DNA from: Budorcas taxicolor | Taxonomy: Eukaryota; Chordata; Mammalia; Artiodactyla; Bovidae | Assembly (NCBI RefSeq): GCF_023091745.1 | Contig: NC_068910.1 | Location: forward strand, 180,227,170-180,291,169 | Length of the DNA stretch: 64,000 bases | Direction of reading: 5' to 3' | In this document: piece after piece, positions 45,127 to 57,860 of the stretch | How the letters are laid out: each line of letters begins with the position of its first letter | How positions within the stretch are numbered: the first letter of the stretch is position 1 | Program-made: the position numbers and the translations under genes | Notes under the pieces: model-generated | Told to the model about the DNA's origin: nothing | The model's input: the letters and a program-made list of their open reading frames with translations, nothing else | Database searches by the model: none

Positions 45127-46597
45127 TTGAATGTTGAGTTTTAAACCAGCTTTTTCACTCTCCACTTTCACTTTCATCAAGAGGCTCTTCAGTTCCTCTT
45201 CGCTTTCTGCCATAAGATGATGTATTCTTCATATCTGAGGTTATTGATATTTCCTCTGGCAATCTTGATTCCCAGCTTGTACTTCATCCAGCCTGGCATT
45301 TTGCATGACGTACTCTGCGTATAAGTTAAATAAGCAGGGTGACAATACACACCCTTTATATACTCCTTTCCCAATTTGGACTAGTCTGTTGTTCCATGTC
45401 TGGTTCTAACTTTTAGTTCTTGACCTGCATACAGATTTCTCAGGAGGCAAGTACCTGGTCTGGTATACCCATCTCTTGAAGAATTTTCCACAGTTTGTTG
45501 TGGTCCACACAGTCAAAGGTTTTGACATAGTCAATAAAGTTGAAGTAGATGTTTTTCTGGAACTCTCTTCCTTTTCTATGATCCAGCAGATAGTAGCAAT
45601 TTGATCTCTGGTTCCTCTTCCTTTTCTAAATCCAGCTTGAACATCTGGAAGATCTCAGTTCACATACTGTTGAAGTCACACTTGGAGAATTTTGAGCATT
45701 ACTTTGCCAGTGTGTGAGATGACTGCAATGGAGGGGTAGTTTTTACATTCTTTGGCATTGTCTTTCTTAGGAATTGGAATGAAAAGTGACATTTTCCAGT
45801 CCTGCAGCCACTGTGGAGTTTTCCAAATTTGCTCGCAATTTTGTTGCAACACTTTCACAGCTACATCTTTTAGGATTTGAAATAGCTCAACTGGAATTCC
45901 CCCATCTCCACTAGCTTTGTTCATAGCTATGCTTCCTAAGGTCCACTTGACTTCGCATTCCAGAATGTCTGGCTCTAGGTGAGTAATCACACCATCCTGG
46001 TTATCTGGGTCATGAAGATCTTTTTTGTATAGTTTTTCTGTGTATTCTTGCCACCTCTTCTTAATATCTTCTGCTTCTGTTAGGTCCATATTATTTCTGT
46101 CCTTTATTGTGCCCATCTTTGCATGAAATGTTCCCTTGTTATCTCTACTATTCTTGAAGAGATCTCTAGTCTTTCCAATTCTATTATTTTCCTTTATTTC
46201 TTTGCATTTCTCACTTAGAAAGCTTTCTTATCTCTCCTTGTTATTCTTTGGAACTCTGCATCCAGATGGGTATATCTTTCATTTTCTCCTTTGCCTTTAG
46301 CTCCCTTTCTTTCCTCAGCTATTTGTAAGGCCTCCTCAGACAATCATTTTTCCTTTTTGCACTTCTTTTTCTTGGGGATGGTTTTGCTCACTGCCTTCTG
46401 CACCATGTCATGAACCTCCAGCCATAGTTCTTCTGGAACTTTGTCTATCAAATCTAATCCCTTGGATCTATTTGTTACTTCCACCGTATAATCCTAAGGG
46501 ATTTGCTTTAGGTCATACCTGAATTGTCTAGTGGTATTCCCTACTTTCTCCAATTTAAGTTGAATTTTGCAATAAGGAGTTTGTGATCTGAATCATA
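45127..46597 (-). mobile_element. BovB antisense, 5' side of the L1-split copy
   Basis: Continues the BovB copy from 42120. It starts at GAATGTTGAGTTTTAAACC and runs back through RT and linker to the end of the endonuclease. The frame 46116-45676 retains EVKWTLGSIAMNKASGD, with other parts broken. It meets an inverted 5' part at 46598. Confidence 0.9.
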
Positions 46598-47556
46598 GAA
46601 AACTAACCAAATTGATCACATAGACCACATCCTCATCTAACTCAATGAAGCTATGAACCCTGTGTGTAGGGCCAACCATGACAGGTGGGTCATACTGGAG
46701 AGTTTTGACAAAATGTGGTCTACTGGAGAAGATAATGGCAAACCATTTCAGTATGCTTGCTTTGAGAAGAAGAAACAGAATGAAAAGGGAAAACAATACA
46801 ACACTGCAAGATAAACTCCCCAGGTCAGTAGGCGCCCAATACATTACTGGAGAAGAGTGGAGAAGTAACTCCAGAAAGAATGAGGAGATGGAGCCAAAGT
46901 GAAAACAATGCCCAGTTGTGGATGTGACTGATGACAGAAGTAAAGTCCAATGCTGTAAAGAACAATATTGCATAGGAAAGGGGAATGTTAGGTCCATGAA
47001 TCAAGGTAAGTTGCAAGTGGTCAAACAGGAGATAGCAAGAGAGAACATAGACATTTTAGGAATCAGTGAACTAAAATGGGCTGGGATGTGTGAATTTAAT
47101 TCAGACGACCACTATATGTACTACTGTGGGCAAGAATCCCTTAGAAGAAATGGAGTATCCCTCATATTCAACAAAAGAGTCTGAAATGCAGTACTTGGGT
47201 ACAGTCTCAAAAATGACAGAATGATCTCTGTTCATTTCCAAGGCAAACCAGTCAGTATCACAGTAATCCAAGTCTATGCCCCAACCACTAATCCCAAAGA
47301 AGCTGAAGTTGAACAGTTCTTTGAAGACCTACAAGACCTTCTAGAACTAACACCCCCCAAAATGTACTTTTCATCATAGTGGAATGGAATGCAAAAGTAG
47401 AAAGTCAAGAGGTACCTGAAGTAACAGGCAAGTTTGGCTTTGGAGTACAAAATTAAGCATCACAAAGGCTAACAGAGTTTTCTCAAGAGAACACACTGGT
47501 CATAGCCAACACCCTCTTCCAACAACACAAGAGAGGACTCTACACAACCTAAGTGT
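46598..47556 (+). mobile_element. BovB 5' part, inverted relative to its 3' part
   Basis: The sense-strand BovB 5' region and endonuclease start, from AACTAACCAAATTGATCACA to CAAGAGAGGACTCTACACA. It covers the consensus just upstream of what 45127-46597 covers in antisense. Together with 41462-42120 it reads as one insertion with a 5' inversion. Endonuclease sequence near 46918-47180 is recognisable but broken. Confidence 0.85.
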
Positions 47557-48050
47557 CAACAAATAAATGGATCAAGAACTGTGAAAAAATACACATATTT
47601 AGCCTTTACAAAAGGAGATCCTATCATTTACAAAACATGGATGAATCTGGAGTGCATCATGCTGAGTAAAATAAGCCAGAGAGAAAAAGATAGATACTGC
47701 ATAGTACCACTTATATGTAGAATCTGTTTCTTTTCTTTTTTTTTTTTTTTTTAAGCCAAATTGAGAACAAGAAAGTGGTTTCCAGGGACTGACGTGGGTG
47801 AAGGAATTAGGGCGAAGTTGGTAAAATGGTAGAGATTTTCACAATAGGAAGAATATAAAATGAACAAGGTCTGAAGATATAATGTGCTAACAAGATGACT
47901 ATCATTGACACTTATACAATTGAAATTAGCTGAGAGAACTTAAATGTTCTCAACAAAAAAACGATAAATGTGTGGGTGATGGATGTTTTGATTAAGGGAG
48001 GGAATCCTTTCACAATTATATGCTATAGAGCAAAAAGCTGAAGTTTCTGA
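47557..48050 (+). mobile_element. Old L1 3' region, sense
   Basis: Landmarks GTGTCAACAAATAAATGGAT, TGCATCATGCTGAGTAAAAT and GAAAGTGGTTTCCAGGGACT mark an ancient L1 3' end. A T run at 47737-47752 interrupts it. Confidence 0.7.
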
Positions 48051-48411
48051 GTAGGGATCAAAGTAGAGAAAGCTAAGTTACATCATAACCTATGTAATAA
48101 AGGTATTTATTTTTAAAATATAGTAAGCATATCGTGTTTATAATCTTAAAGATAAGGTCATTGAAACTGACACAATTGCTACTTGTATGGTCAAAGGTGA
48201 GGTTATTCTTGATGCAATAATTTCATTCATAATAAAAGCCTGTCAATTATATAATAGGGCTGTTGCTTGAATTAAATTACTGTTAAGTATAGAGATCTAA
48301 GCATAAATTTTGGCATCTTAGAGGTCTTCATTAAATTGAATATCACTACTGTTATTATCAATATACATATTATTATTAAAATTACAGTAAGAAAGGAATA
48401 CAATCTAAATT

Positions 48412-48528
48412 CATGTTCAGTGGTTAGGACACTGTGTTTTGACTGCAGGGCATCTGGGTTCAACTCCTCATCAGGAAATAGGATCCCACAAGCCATGAGG
48501 TATGGCCAAAAAAAAAAAAAAAAAAATC
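48412..48528 (+). mobile_element. Bov-tA SINE
   Basis: CAGTGGTTAGGACACTGTGT head region, GGGTTCAACTCCTCATCAGG as the decayed B box, and a 17-base poly-A tail after TATGGCC. Confidence 0.85.
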
Positions 48529-50205
48529 ATGCCCAGATAGATATCACGTCACTTATCCTCTATTTAAACAATTTACTCCTTGGTGCTGCCTAAATTGCTG
48601 GATTGAAATATGAAGCACAGCAATTTAATGCATGAACCCTACCCTAAAAAAACCACTGCTCTAGCAAAGTGGGTGGCAACATAGAAAAGGACAAGAATAA
48701 CCAAAGCAGAAAGTATAATAGAATAAAGGTATAATCAACTATGAGAGTCAAAATCTTCTTCTTGACTGTTGAAGGATTATTAATCCACTGAAAAGTAGAG
48801 AAAAAGAATTCTAATCAGAATTCTATGAATTAAAGGAGTATAGCTTTTACACAAATATGTTGATTTTTCTCCTTATTCTCCACCTGGATCACTCTCTTCT
48901 AGATAATACACACTCTGTAAAAAGTCAAACAAGTCAGGCTCTCAAGAGTGAGCTGATGTGGAAAATCTTCTTCCTTATCTGGGAGGAAACACTGAGTATA
49001 GACAAGCATTGTGCACAAGGCAAGTGCTAGGAAGCAATGTTAAGCGCTAGGAAAAGGACATGTTTCCCTTACATTGATCTATCTGTACACTATAAAACAG
49101 AAAAAGGAGATTAAAATAATGGCACAGCAGAGCATCACACACAACACTGTGAAAATACTCGCAGAAGAGATTGTCAATGGACTAAATTCTTGACTTTTTT
49201 TCGGATATTCATTTTCACTTATATTCAGCAAGGCAGGAGATGCATATGATTTCCAAATTTTTAGCCATGAGGAAGTTTCCAAAATGTTTGTGGAAAAGCT
49301 TTTGGAATTTAACTAAATCTAGGCTCTTTTCTGTGACCTATTTAAGTGCTAAAATTTAAATAGGTTTCCAATAGCAAATTAAGGAGTTTTTCACATGCTT
49401 AGACAACGGTTGTGATTTGAGGAAACTGTATGTGATTCTCACAAAATTGATCTCAGGTTTATTTTTGTTTTTATTAATACCAATCTTTTTTTACAAGGAT
49501 TCAGTAATCTGCTCTGAAATATTGTGGATATTGTGAAAGATCTCATGGAGAGAGAACACCACAAAGAAAGTGGTTGCATTTACTCCCCTTGATCTTCTCA
49601 CTGCATCTAGGAACAATGCCTTGACCTCAAGCAATCTGTTCATCAAATAGGCTCTCATTAGTTGTTGATGGACCAAAGGGATTTAGCTAAAGCAATATTT
49701 ACTGCTTCAGAAAGACACAAGCAAACATAACATAAATTATGACACATACACGTCAGTCACTTGAAATAAGGCAATATTGCAAAGTAGTGTCTCAACCTGG
49801 TAGGGCCATGGGTTGTATGATGGGAAGCAGGAGAGAATTGTGAGTTAAGAAGTGGACAAATCAACTACTTCCTCCATGGACTGGCCCACATGGCTGTAGA
49901 TAAAGGAGCATAAAAAATCTTGGGAAACATCTTTCCCACAGTCAGGATTTTAATTTATGTCAGGCTGCAACCTCTGAGTGCCAAGACCTGGAATGCTTGC
50001 ATGAAGAAGAAATAGTGAATGCTATCACTGTTCTTTGCAATTCTCTCAGTTTTGCGACAGGAAAAGTGATGAGTGCAGTGGGTTTACAATATGAGGTAGT
50101 ATCTATGCTTCTCTGAAAAGAGCATCAAAACAAGCTGAACTCTGAGCTGTGCATCTATACCTTTACAAATTCAACTCTATCAAAGTACTTGGCATGCTTT
50201 AACTA
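48529..50205. other. Intergenic, nothing firmly recognised
   Basis: Unique AT-rich sequence. Minus-strand frames at 49282-49079 (hydrophobic C-terminal end) and 49676-49491 have no recognisable domain or splice context. No AADAC exon is visible here. Confidence 0.5.
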
Positions 50206-50554
50206 TTTTTCAAATTTATTTTTAATTGCAGGATAATTGCTTTACAATGTTGTGTTGGTTTCTGCTGTGTAACAACATGAATCAGCCATAAGTATACATA
50301 TATCCCCTGCCTCTTGAACCTTCCTCCCACAGCCCCATCCCACCCCTTTAGGTCATCACAGAACACCAGAGCTCAGAGCACAGAGTACAGAGCTCCCTGT
50401 GTTATATAGCAGCTTCCCACAAGCTATCTATTTTACACATGGTAATGTATATATGTCAGTGCTACTCTCTCAACTTATGCCATCCTCTCCTTCCCCCACT
50501 GTATCCACAAGTCTGTTTTCTACGTATCTCTAGTCCTTCTCTGGAAATAGGTTC

Positions 50555-50743
50555 CTTTCCTTTTGCTGTGCTAACCCAGTGGGCTGTAGCCTGTCATGCT
50601 CCTCTGTCCATGGGATTTTCCAGGCAAGAATACTGGAGCAGGTTGCCATTTCCTATCCCAGGGGATCTTCCTGACCCAGGGATCAAACCCACATCTCTTA
50701 CATCTCCTGAACTGGCAGGAAGATTCTTTACCACTGTGCTACC
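50555..50743 (-). mobile_element. Bov-A2 SINE with target duplication in L1
   Basis: An antisense Bov-A2 bounded by a perfect 10-bp duplication AAATAGGTTC at 50545-50554 and 50744-50753, inserted in the L1. Confidence 0.93.
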
Positions 50744-51926
50744 AAATAGGTTCATCAGCACCATTTTTCTAGATTCCTTATATATGCATTAATATACAAT
50801 ATTTGGTTTTCTTTCTGACTTACTTCACTCTGTATAATGGGCTCTAGGTTCACCCACCCACTGACTCAAATTCATATCTTTTTATGGCTAAGTAGTGTTC
50901 CATTGTATATATGTACTATAACTTATTTATCCATTCATCTGTCAATGGACTTTTAGGTTGCTTCCATGTCCTAACTATTGTAAATAGTGCTGCAATGAAC
51001 ATTGGGATGCATGTTTCTTTTTGAATTATGATTTTCTCAGGATGTATGCCCAATAGTGGAATTGTTGGATCACATGCTAGTTTTATTCCTAGCTTTTTAA
51101 GGAATCTCCATACTGTTCTCCATAGTGGCTATATCAATTTATATCCCCACCAGCTGTGCAATATGGTTCCCTTTTCTCCACATCTTCTCCAGCATTTATT
51201 GTTTATAGATTTTTTGATGATGGCCATTCTGACTGGTGTGAGGTAATACCTCATTTGATTTGCATTCTCTAATAATGAGCTATGTTGAAAATCTTTTCAT
51301 GTGTTTATTGGCCATTTGTATATATTCTTTGGAGAAATGTTTGTCTAGGTCTTCTGCCCATTTTTTGATTGGGTTGTTTTCCTCATATTGATCTGCATGT
51401 ATATTTTGGAGATTAATTCTTTGTCAGTTGCTTCATTTGCAATTAATTTCTCCATTCTCATGGTTATCTTTTCATCTTGTTTATAGTTTCCTTTGCTGTG
51501 CAAAAGCTTTTAAGTTAAATTAGGTCCCATTTGTTTATTTTTGTTTTTGTTTCCATTACTCTGGGAGGTGAGTCAAAGAGGATCTTGCTGCGATTTATGT
51601 CAACATGTTCTGCTTATGTTTTTCTCTAAGAGTTTTATAGTTTCTGGTCTTACATTTAGATCTTTAATTCATTTAGAGTTTATTTTCATGTAAAGTGTTA
51701 GGAAGTGTTCTAATTTTATTCTTTTGCACACAGATGTCCAGTTTCCCCAGGACCATTTATTGAAGGGGCTGTTTTTTCTCCATTGTATATTTCTTGCCTC
51801 CTTCATCAAAGATAACGTGCCCATAGGTGCATGTGTTGATCTCTGGGATTTCTATCATATTCCATTGATATATATATATATATATATTGCCAGAAAAATA
51901 CTATCTTGATGACTGTAGCTTTGTAG

Positions 51927-52636
51927 TGATAGACTTTATAGCTTAGCCCCCAAGATGATAGATGAAAGCGTATGGTGTTCCGCTGAATTTGTGGTCTCTG
52001 AAGCAAAAGCTTTAACTCCAGGACCAAAGACAGTCTAAATCACCCAGAGCATTGTGTTGTAGAAATTTTATTAAAGTAATAGTGACAGAAAAAGCTTCTG
52101 ACATAGACATCAGAAGAGGGTAGAAAGATGACTCATCTTGCTAGTTTTAAGCAGGGAATTATATACTTTTCTGCTAGCTGTTGAGAATAGAAAAAAGATA
52201 CGCCTCAAGACTGAGAGAGTTGCACCAGGCTTCTCTCCCACAACATACATATCTGCCCAAGGGGAGTGGACAAAACATCTCTGGGTGAGATATATTGTAT
52301 AAGTCTTGAAAGAAAGTAGAACTCCAAACAAGACACAACTCCAAACAAGACACATAGTTTCATTAACATAGCTTAAAAAAAATTTTTTTTTCATGAGTAA
52401 GATGTATTGTTTTGGGGGGCAGTTAGTAGCTCAAGGTTGGAAAAAAGTCACTTTCAGGTGGAACCCATTGTCATCATAGCAACACAGAATTAAAGGAACC
52501 TCCTAAATCCTGACTAAAGTGGGAGCGAAGGAATATAGGGGGAAAAAAAAAAGTCTGCCACTTGCACCTTTCTCCCTCCAGTGGCCTGGGGACCTCTGGC
52601 CTCCCTAGGAGACCTGCCTAGCAGTTAACCCTTTCA
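51927..52636 (-). mobile_element. Solo LTR inserted in L1
   Basis: A 710-bp LTR beginning TG and ending CA. Read on the minus strand it starts TGAAAGGGTTAACTGC and has TTTAATAAAATTTC as its poly-A signal block. The L1 phrase TTGTAGTATAGTCTGAAGTC is split with GTAG duplicated (51923-51926 and 52637-52640), a 4-bp target duplication. It is related to the LTR at 18523 (shared AAAGCTTCTGACATAG and ACATAGCTTAA blocks) but diverged. No viral genes. Confidence 0.88.
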
Positions 52637-53035
52637 GTAGTATAGTCTGAAGTCAGGCAGGTTGATTACTCCAGCTCTGTTTTTCTTTCTCAAGATTGTT
52701 TTTTGCTATTTGGGGTCTTCAGTGTTTCCAAACAAATTGTAAAAATTTTTTGTTCTAGTTCTGTGAAAAATGTCCCTGGTAATTTGATAGGGATTACATT
52801 GAATCTACAGATTGCTTTGGGTAGTATATTCATTTTGACAATATTGATTCTTCTGCTCCAAGAACATAATATATCTCTTCTTCTGTTTGTGTCATCTTTG
52901 ATGTCTTTCATCAGTGTCCTATAGTTTTCTGCATAGAGGTCTTTTGTCTCCTTAGGTAGGTTTATTCCTAGATATTTTATTCTTTTTGTTGCAGTAGTGG
53001 ATGGGATTGTTGTCTTAATTTCTCTTTCTGACATG

Positions 53036-53155
53036 ATATACCTAGAAAATACTAAATTACTAGATCTAATCGATGAATTTAGTAAAGTCACAGGATATAA
53101 AATTAATACACAGAAATCACTTGCATTTCTATAAACTAACAATGAAAAATCTTTT
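53036..53155 (+). mobile_element. L1 5' piece, inverted relative to the rest
   Basis: 120 bp of L1 ORF2 in sense (CACAGGATATAAAATTAATA, CTAACAATGAAAAATC). In ORF2 it lies directly upstream of the point where the antisense L1 ends, so the two form one L1 with a 5' inversion. Confidence 0.82.
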
Positions 53156-54669
53156 TTTTCTTTTCTAAGAAAGAAAAATTAATTATTCTCTTTCTTCTCT
53201 AAACAGAGACTTAACACTGAGAGCTTGTTTTGTGGCCACATGCCCAATCTCAAACCCAGAGGCTGGTGCAGAGTAGCCATACAGTACATGCTTGGTCAAT
53301 AAATAAAACTTTCTTTAACTGTAAAGGAATTACAATGCCTCTTTTGTAAAGAATTTAAAACTCTTTTCAATGTTTGCTTTCTTTTTAGTATCTTCTTTAA
53401 TAATAAGTTGTAGTTACACATATAATTAAATATTCAATCATAAATAGGATAGTAAAATGTATATGGAATATATCTAAATATGTAAGCAAACATTTAAAAT
53501 ATACTCCCAAATGTTTCTTCCAAGCCAAAGATAACCTACTTGAATAGGTTATCTTTGCACACACTCTGCACTTAAATGTACATACATTATTTATAACTCA
53601 ATTCAAAGAGAAAATGTATAAAAATAAACTTTCTAATAAACTGTATCCATAATAAAAATGAGTTAAGAAGAATCTATATCCTTCTTATTAGAACTACATG
53701 AACCACTAATGCCATTTATGTAATTAAACTTTTTCTAGTATAACCATTAATAAAAAGTAAAAACAGTTTAAATTAATTTTATTAATATGCAATTATCAAT
53801 ATAAAAATACTAAGATATTTTTCTACCAAGCCTTCAAAAATTATGATTGCAAATATAGAATCAGACATGCAAATTTCATACGAATACTTAACAGTTTTAA
53901 AATATCAAATTTTGTAGAATGCACTCACATTTTGTCAAAATATAAAATGACCATCTCAAAAGAAAATGACAACTCAGCAATGGAAGATTAATTTCTTTAC
54001 TATATGCAACATTGCTACAAATTGATAATAAAAACAGCAGTGACAATAGATATAGAAAGAAAGATTATGAACAGCTATGGGGAAGTAAATATGCCATAAC
54101 CATATCTCACACATTATGGAAAAAATGCAAATTGGTCCCCAGTATTTATTCTCTTTAGTCTTCATGCATTTAATTCTGTCTCAAATCTTCCATATCTTTC
54201 TCTCTCTCTTTGATGCACTCTACTTCTTTATACCTATCTATTATTCTAATATTCACTTCAGTTGAGTTTGATATGTTGTTAAAGCCATCCTTTAGGTTTT
54301 AATTTTCAACTGTTAGTCTTCCAAGTAGTCAAGAATAATGGTGACCATGTAAATTTCAAACATCAGGAAATATCCTCCCAAAAAAACCATACAATTCATT
54401 GAGTATAACAAATAATACTACACAATCTCAAACTCCAAATTACCTGTAAATAGAAAAGTAAGCTCTACATTACAGCAGAATTATTTCAAAAGCTCTTGTC
54501 AAAACTTTACAGAGAATGGGGAATGCGAGAGTATGTATGAAAAAACTACACAAAAGAGAGAATAAACTGAAGGGCCTGAGACTGGAGTAAAATTACCTAC
54601 TTCCTCAAAAGAGAAAGAATATCGCAAAGTTGAAGCTTCTGTAAGAGTCATAGTAGATGTTTGTTGTTG
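53156..54669. other. Intergenic, nothing recognised
   Basis: Very AT-rich unique sequence with no coding frame of note. The only local structure is an inverted repeat-like AACCTACTTGAATAGGTT at 53532-53549. Confidence 0.55.
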
Positions 54670-55285
54670 ATGTTCAGTTGCTAAATTGTGTTTAAGTCTT
54701 TGCAACCCCATGTACTGAAGCACATCAAGTTTCCCTGTCCTTTACTACCTCCCAGCAGTTCCCCAATTTCATGTCCATTGAGTTAGTGATGCTATCTAAC
54801 CATCTTATCATCTGCTGCCCTCTCCCCCTTTCACCTTCTGTCTTTCCCAGCATGAGTGTCTTTCCCAGTGAGTTGGCTCTTTGCATCAGATGGCCAAAGT
54901 ATTGGAGCTTCAGCTGCAGCATCAGTCCTGCTAATGAATATTCAGGGTTAATTTCCTTTAGGATTAACTGGTTTGATCTCCTTGTAGTCCAAGGGACTCT
55001 AAAGAGTCTTCTCCAGCCCCATGATTGAAAAGAATCAATTGTTCAGCACTCAGCCTTCTTTATGGTTCAACTCTTACCATCGGTAATGACAACCGGAGAA
55101 ACAGTAACTTCGACTATATGGACCTTTGTCAGCAAAGTGATGTCTCTGCTTTCTAATACACTGTTTAGGTTTATGATAGCTTTCCTCCCAAGGAGCAAAC
55201 ATCTTTTAATTTCATGGCTGCAGAGACAATTCTCAGTGATTTTGGAGCCCAAGAAAATAAAATCTGTCACTGCTTCCACTTTTTT
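54670..55285 (-). mobile_element. BovB 3' part, antisense, old
   Basis: A diverged BovB 3' end in antisense from GTTCAGTTGCTAAATTGTG to AATCTGTCACTGCTTCCAC. Frames 54922-54725 and 55309-55067 are decayed C-terminal pieces. Confidence 0.88.
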
Positions 55286-56261
55286 TAGTAGATCATAGAA
55301 CTTACTCAAATGAAGAGACTTAATAAAATATGCACACTGCTCATTTTGGTTGAGAACTGGGGAGGAAGAGGAAATGAAACAGAGAGGGTTTTTAGGTCAG
55401 GGAATAATCTGAAAAAGAAAGGATAATGTTGGTAAATATTTTCTAACTTTTCTTCTTGTTTATATGAAGTATAAAAGTTTTCATTAATTTTCTAAACTTT
55501 TCTAAATTTTAATTTTCTAAACACCTTTCTGCATATCTATTTTAATAGCTTTTTATTTGGTTATCTTAAATTACCCAAGTCATGTGAAACAATAATAATT
55601 TAAGTCCTTTCCAGTTCTTTTATTTTTAAATTTTATTTTCTTATCTAATTAAGATGGATAGGATCTACCCAGAAAATGAAATATAGTAAAGGTAATGATA
55701 TTCATAAGTTCTATTTAATTTTGACATTATCATGAAGTTAATTTTGGATTATAATAACTTGTTTAGCCATATAAATCTATTACTATTACATGAATATTGT
55801 TTAAAGGTTAAAAAGTGAGTGTGAACTTTTATTTCTCTTTGAGATATTTAGAGACAAGCATATGATTTTTCTCATTACTACTAACAAAGATATTGAATAA
55901 TTCCTTTATTCCTAATATTAATATAAACAAGTCATGAAATATTGTTCTTATACTCTGTAATGTATTCTCTTTGCTTATATGTTTTTAGAATTTTTCATTG
56001 CTATGCATAAGTAAATTCAATCTGTAGGTTCTCCTTTTCTACTATCCTTCTAGCTTTGATGTAACTATCTCATAAAATGAATACGGTAATGTTTCCTTTT
56101 TGTGTCCTAGAATTGCACTTTTAAAGGTTTGATACATTTTCTGCTTTAGATCATCCTAGGAACACTGCTCTTTTTCTAATCAGTCAGAATTATTTTTAAA
56201 TTTCTGGTATGGTAATATATATTGAAAATACATTTTAGATTCAATTTATTTTGCTGTTGGA
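55286..56261. other. Intergenic, nothing recognised
   Basis: AT-rich unique sequence without coding signal. Confidence 0.55.
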
Positions 56262-56482
56262 ATTTCCCCAGTGGCTTAGGGGTAAAGAATCCACCTGCAA
56301 TGCAGGAGACACAGGAGACATTGTCTTAATTCCTGGGTCAAGAATATTCCCCTGGAGGAGGGCACAGCAACCCACTCCAGCATTATTGCCTGTAGAATCC
56401 CCATGGACAGAGGAGTCTGGAGGGCTACAGTCAATGCAGTCTCAAAGAGTAGGATACGACTGAGCGACTAAGCACAGAACAT
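56262..56482 (+). mobile_element. Bov-A2 SINE
   Basis: A sense Bov-A2 from AATTTCCCCAGTGGCTTAGG to GACTGAGCGACTAAGCACAG. Confidence 0.9.
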
Positions 56483-56524
56483 TCATTAACTTCTATTTGG
56501 TGTATTTTTCTTCTCAGTTAGGAT

Positions 56525-57208
56525 ACACAGAGGCTCAGCAATCCCACTGTTGGGCATATGCCCCATGGAAGCCAGAATTGAAAGAGTCACATGTACCCCA
56601 ATGTTCATTGCAGCACTATTTACAATAGCTGGGACCTGGAAGCAACCTAGATGTTCATTGGCAGATGAATGGATAAGAAAGTTGTGGTTATGTACACACA
56701 ATTCAATATTACTCAACTATAAAAAGGAACATATTTGAGTCAGTTCTAATGAGATAGATAAACCAGGAGCCTATTATACACAGTGAAGTAAGTCAGAAAG
56801 AGAAAGATAAATACTGGATATTAATGCCTATATATGGAATTTAGAAAGAGGGTACCAACGATTCTACATGCAGGGTACCAAAGGAGACAAGACGTAAAGA
56901 ACAGAGTTTTGGACTCAGTGGGAGAAGGTGAGGGTGGGATGATTTGAGAGAATAGCATTGAAACCAGTACATTACCATATGTAAACTAGATGACCAGTGC
57001 CAGTTCGATGCATGAAGCAGGGCACCCAAAGCCAGTGCTCTGGGACAACCCAGAGGGATAGGGTGGGGAAGGAGATGGGCGGGGGTTTCAGGATGGGTGG
57101 GACACATGTATACCTGTGGCTGATTCATTTTGATGTATGGGAAAAACCATCACAATATTGTAAAGTAATTATCCTCCAACCAAAATAAATTAAAAAAAAA
57201 AAAAAAAA
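56525..57208 (+). mobile_element. Bovine L1 3' end, sense, with poly-A
   Basis: A 5'-truncated L1: CAGCAATCCCACTGTTGGGC, CAGTGAAGTAAGTCAGAAAG, and CAACCAAAATAAATTAAAA followed by a 15-18 base A run. Confidence 0.9.
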
Positions 57209-57439
57209 CTCAACTCTTGAACTAGCTAAGTAAACAAACAAACCAAAAATGGGGGAGAACAAAACTTTTTGTAGCCATTGCAAGGATGATTTTGGAGGTG
57301 TCCACTACTTGGTCAATTGCAGATTCAGTCTGTGGAAGAACTGAAGTGTTGCTATCCAGTGGCATCCTTTGGGACTTGTAATAAGCATGTTTTTTTCTTC
57401 TTTTTTTTTTCCTTTTCTCTGTATATTTGTGTTTCAACA

Positions 57440-57860
57440 TCTGAGGTCTTTCTGATCATGGAAGGACTACACCTCTCACGGTCAGCTAATACATAGAGAT
57501 AAGCCACCAACTTGCCTGTGAGCACATTTTTCATATACAAACCAGTCAGTTCAGAATCCATTCCCTTGAAGTCTCTTTATCTTAATTACCCCAGGGCTTA
57601 ATCACCTAATCACTACAGGGCCAAGTACCAGCCAGGGACAGCCCCTATACCCAACTGTGCCCTGAGATTATTCAAATTAGCCAATCCTAACCTTGCTTAT
57701 CCTGCCTTGCCTATATTCTTTCCCACGGAAACCACAATAAGCCTCTTCTGCATCCTGATCAACTTTGGTGCTTCCACATGTGGTACCCGCATGGTATGAC
57801 ATGCCTCCTCCTTGCAGCACCTGTGAGAAACTCTTTTAATTGGCAGCCATCTCCTGATCT
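57440..57860 (+). other. Possible LTR
   Basis: GC-richer block with a CCACAATAAGCCTCTTCTGC-like poly-A signal region and TGTGGTACCCGCATGGTATG, similar in layout to an LTR R/U5. Ends and duplication are not seen. Confidence 0.4.

Larger units (their letters stand above)
50206..53035 (-). mobile_element. L1, antisense, split by a SINE and an LTR
   Basis: A second bovine-type L1 in antisense. The 3' end at the left has ATTGCAGGATAATTGCTTTA and CCTCCCACAGCCCCATCCC. ORF2 sequence on the right includes minus-strand blocks KRIKYLGINLPKETKDLY and RINIVKMNILPKAICRFN (frame 53142-52690). A (TA)n run lies at 51868-51889. It ends at an inversion point near 53035. Confidence 0.9.

Noticed and set aside
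49491..49676. 61-codon minus-strand frame as a missing AADAC copy B exon
   Set aside because: The translation has no match to any AADAC exon (no HGGG, RWTADRLD or PLPDN blocks).
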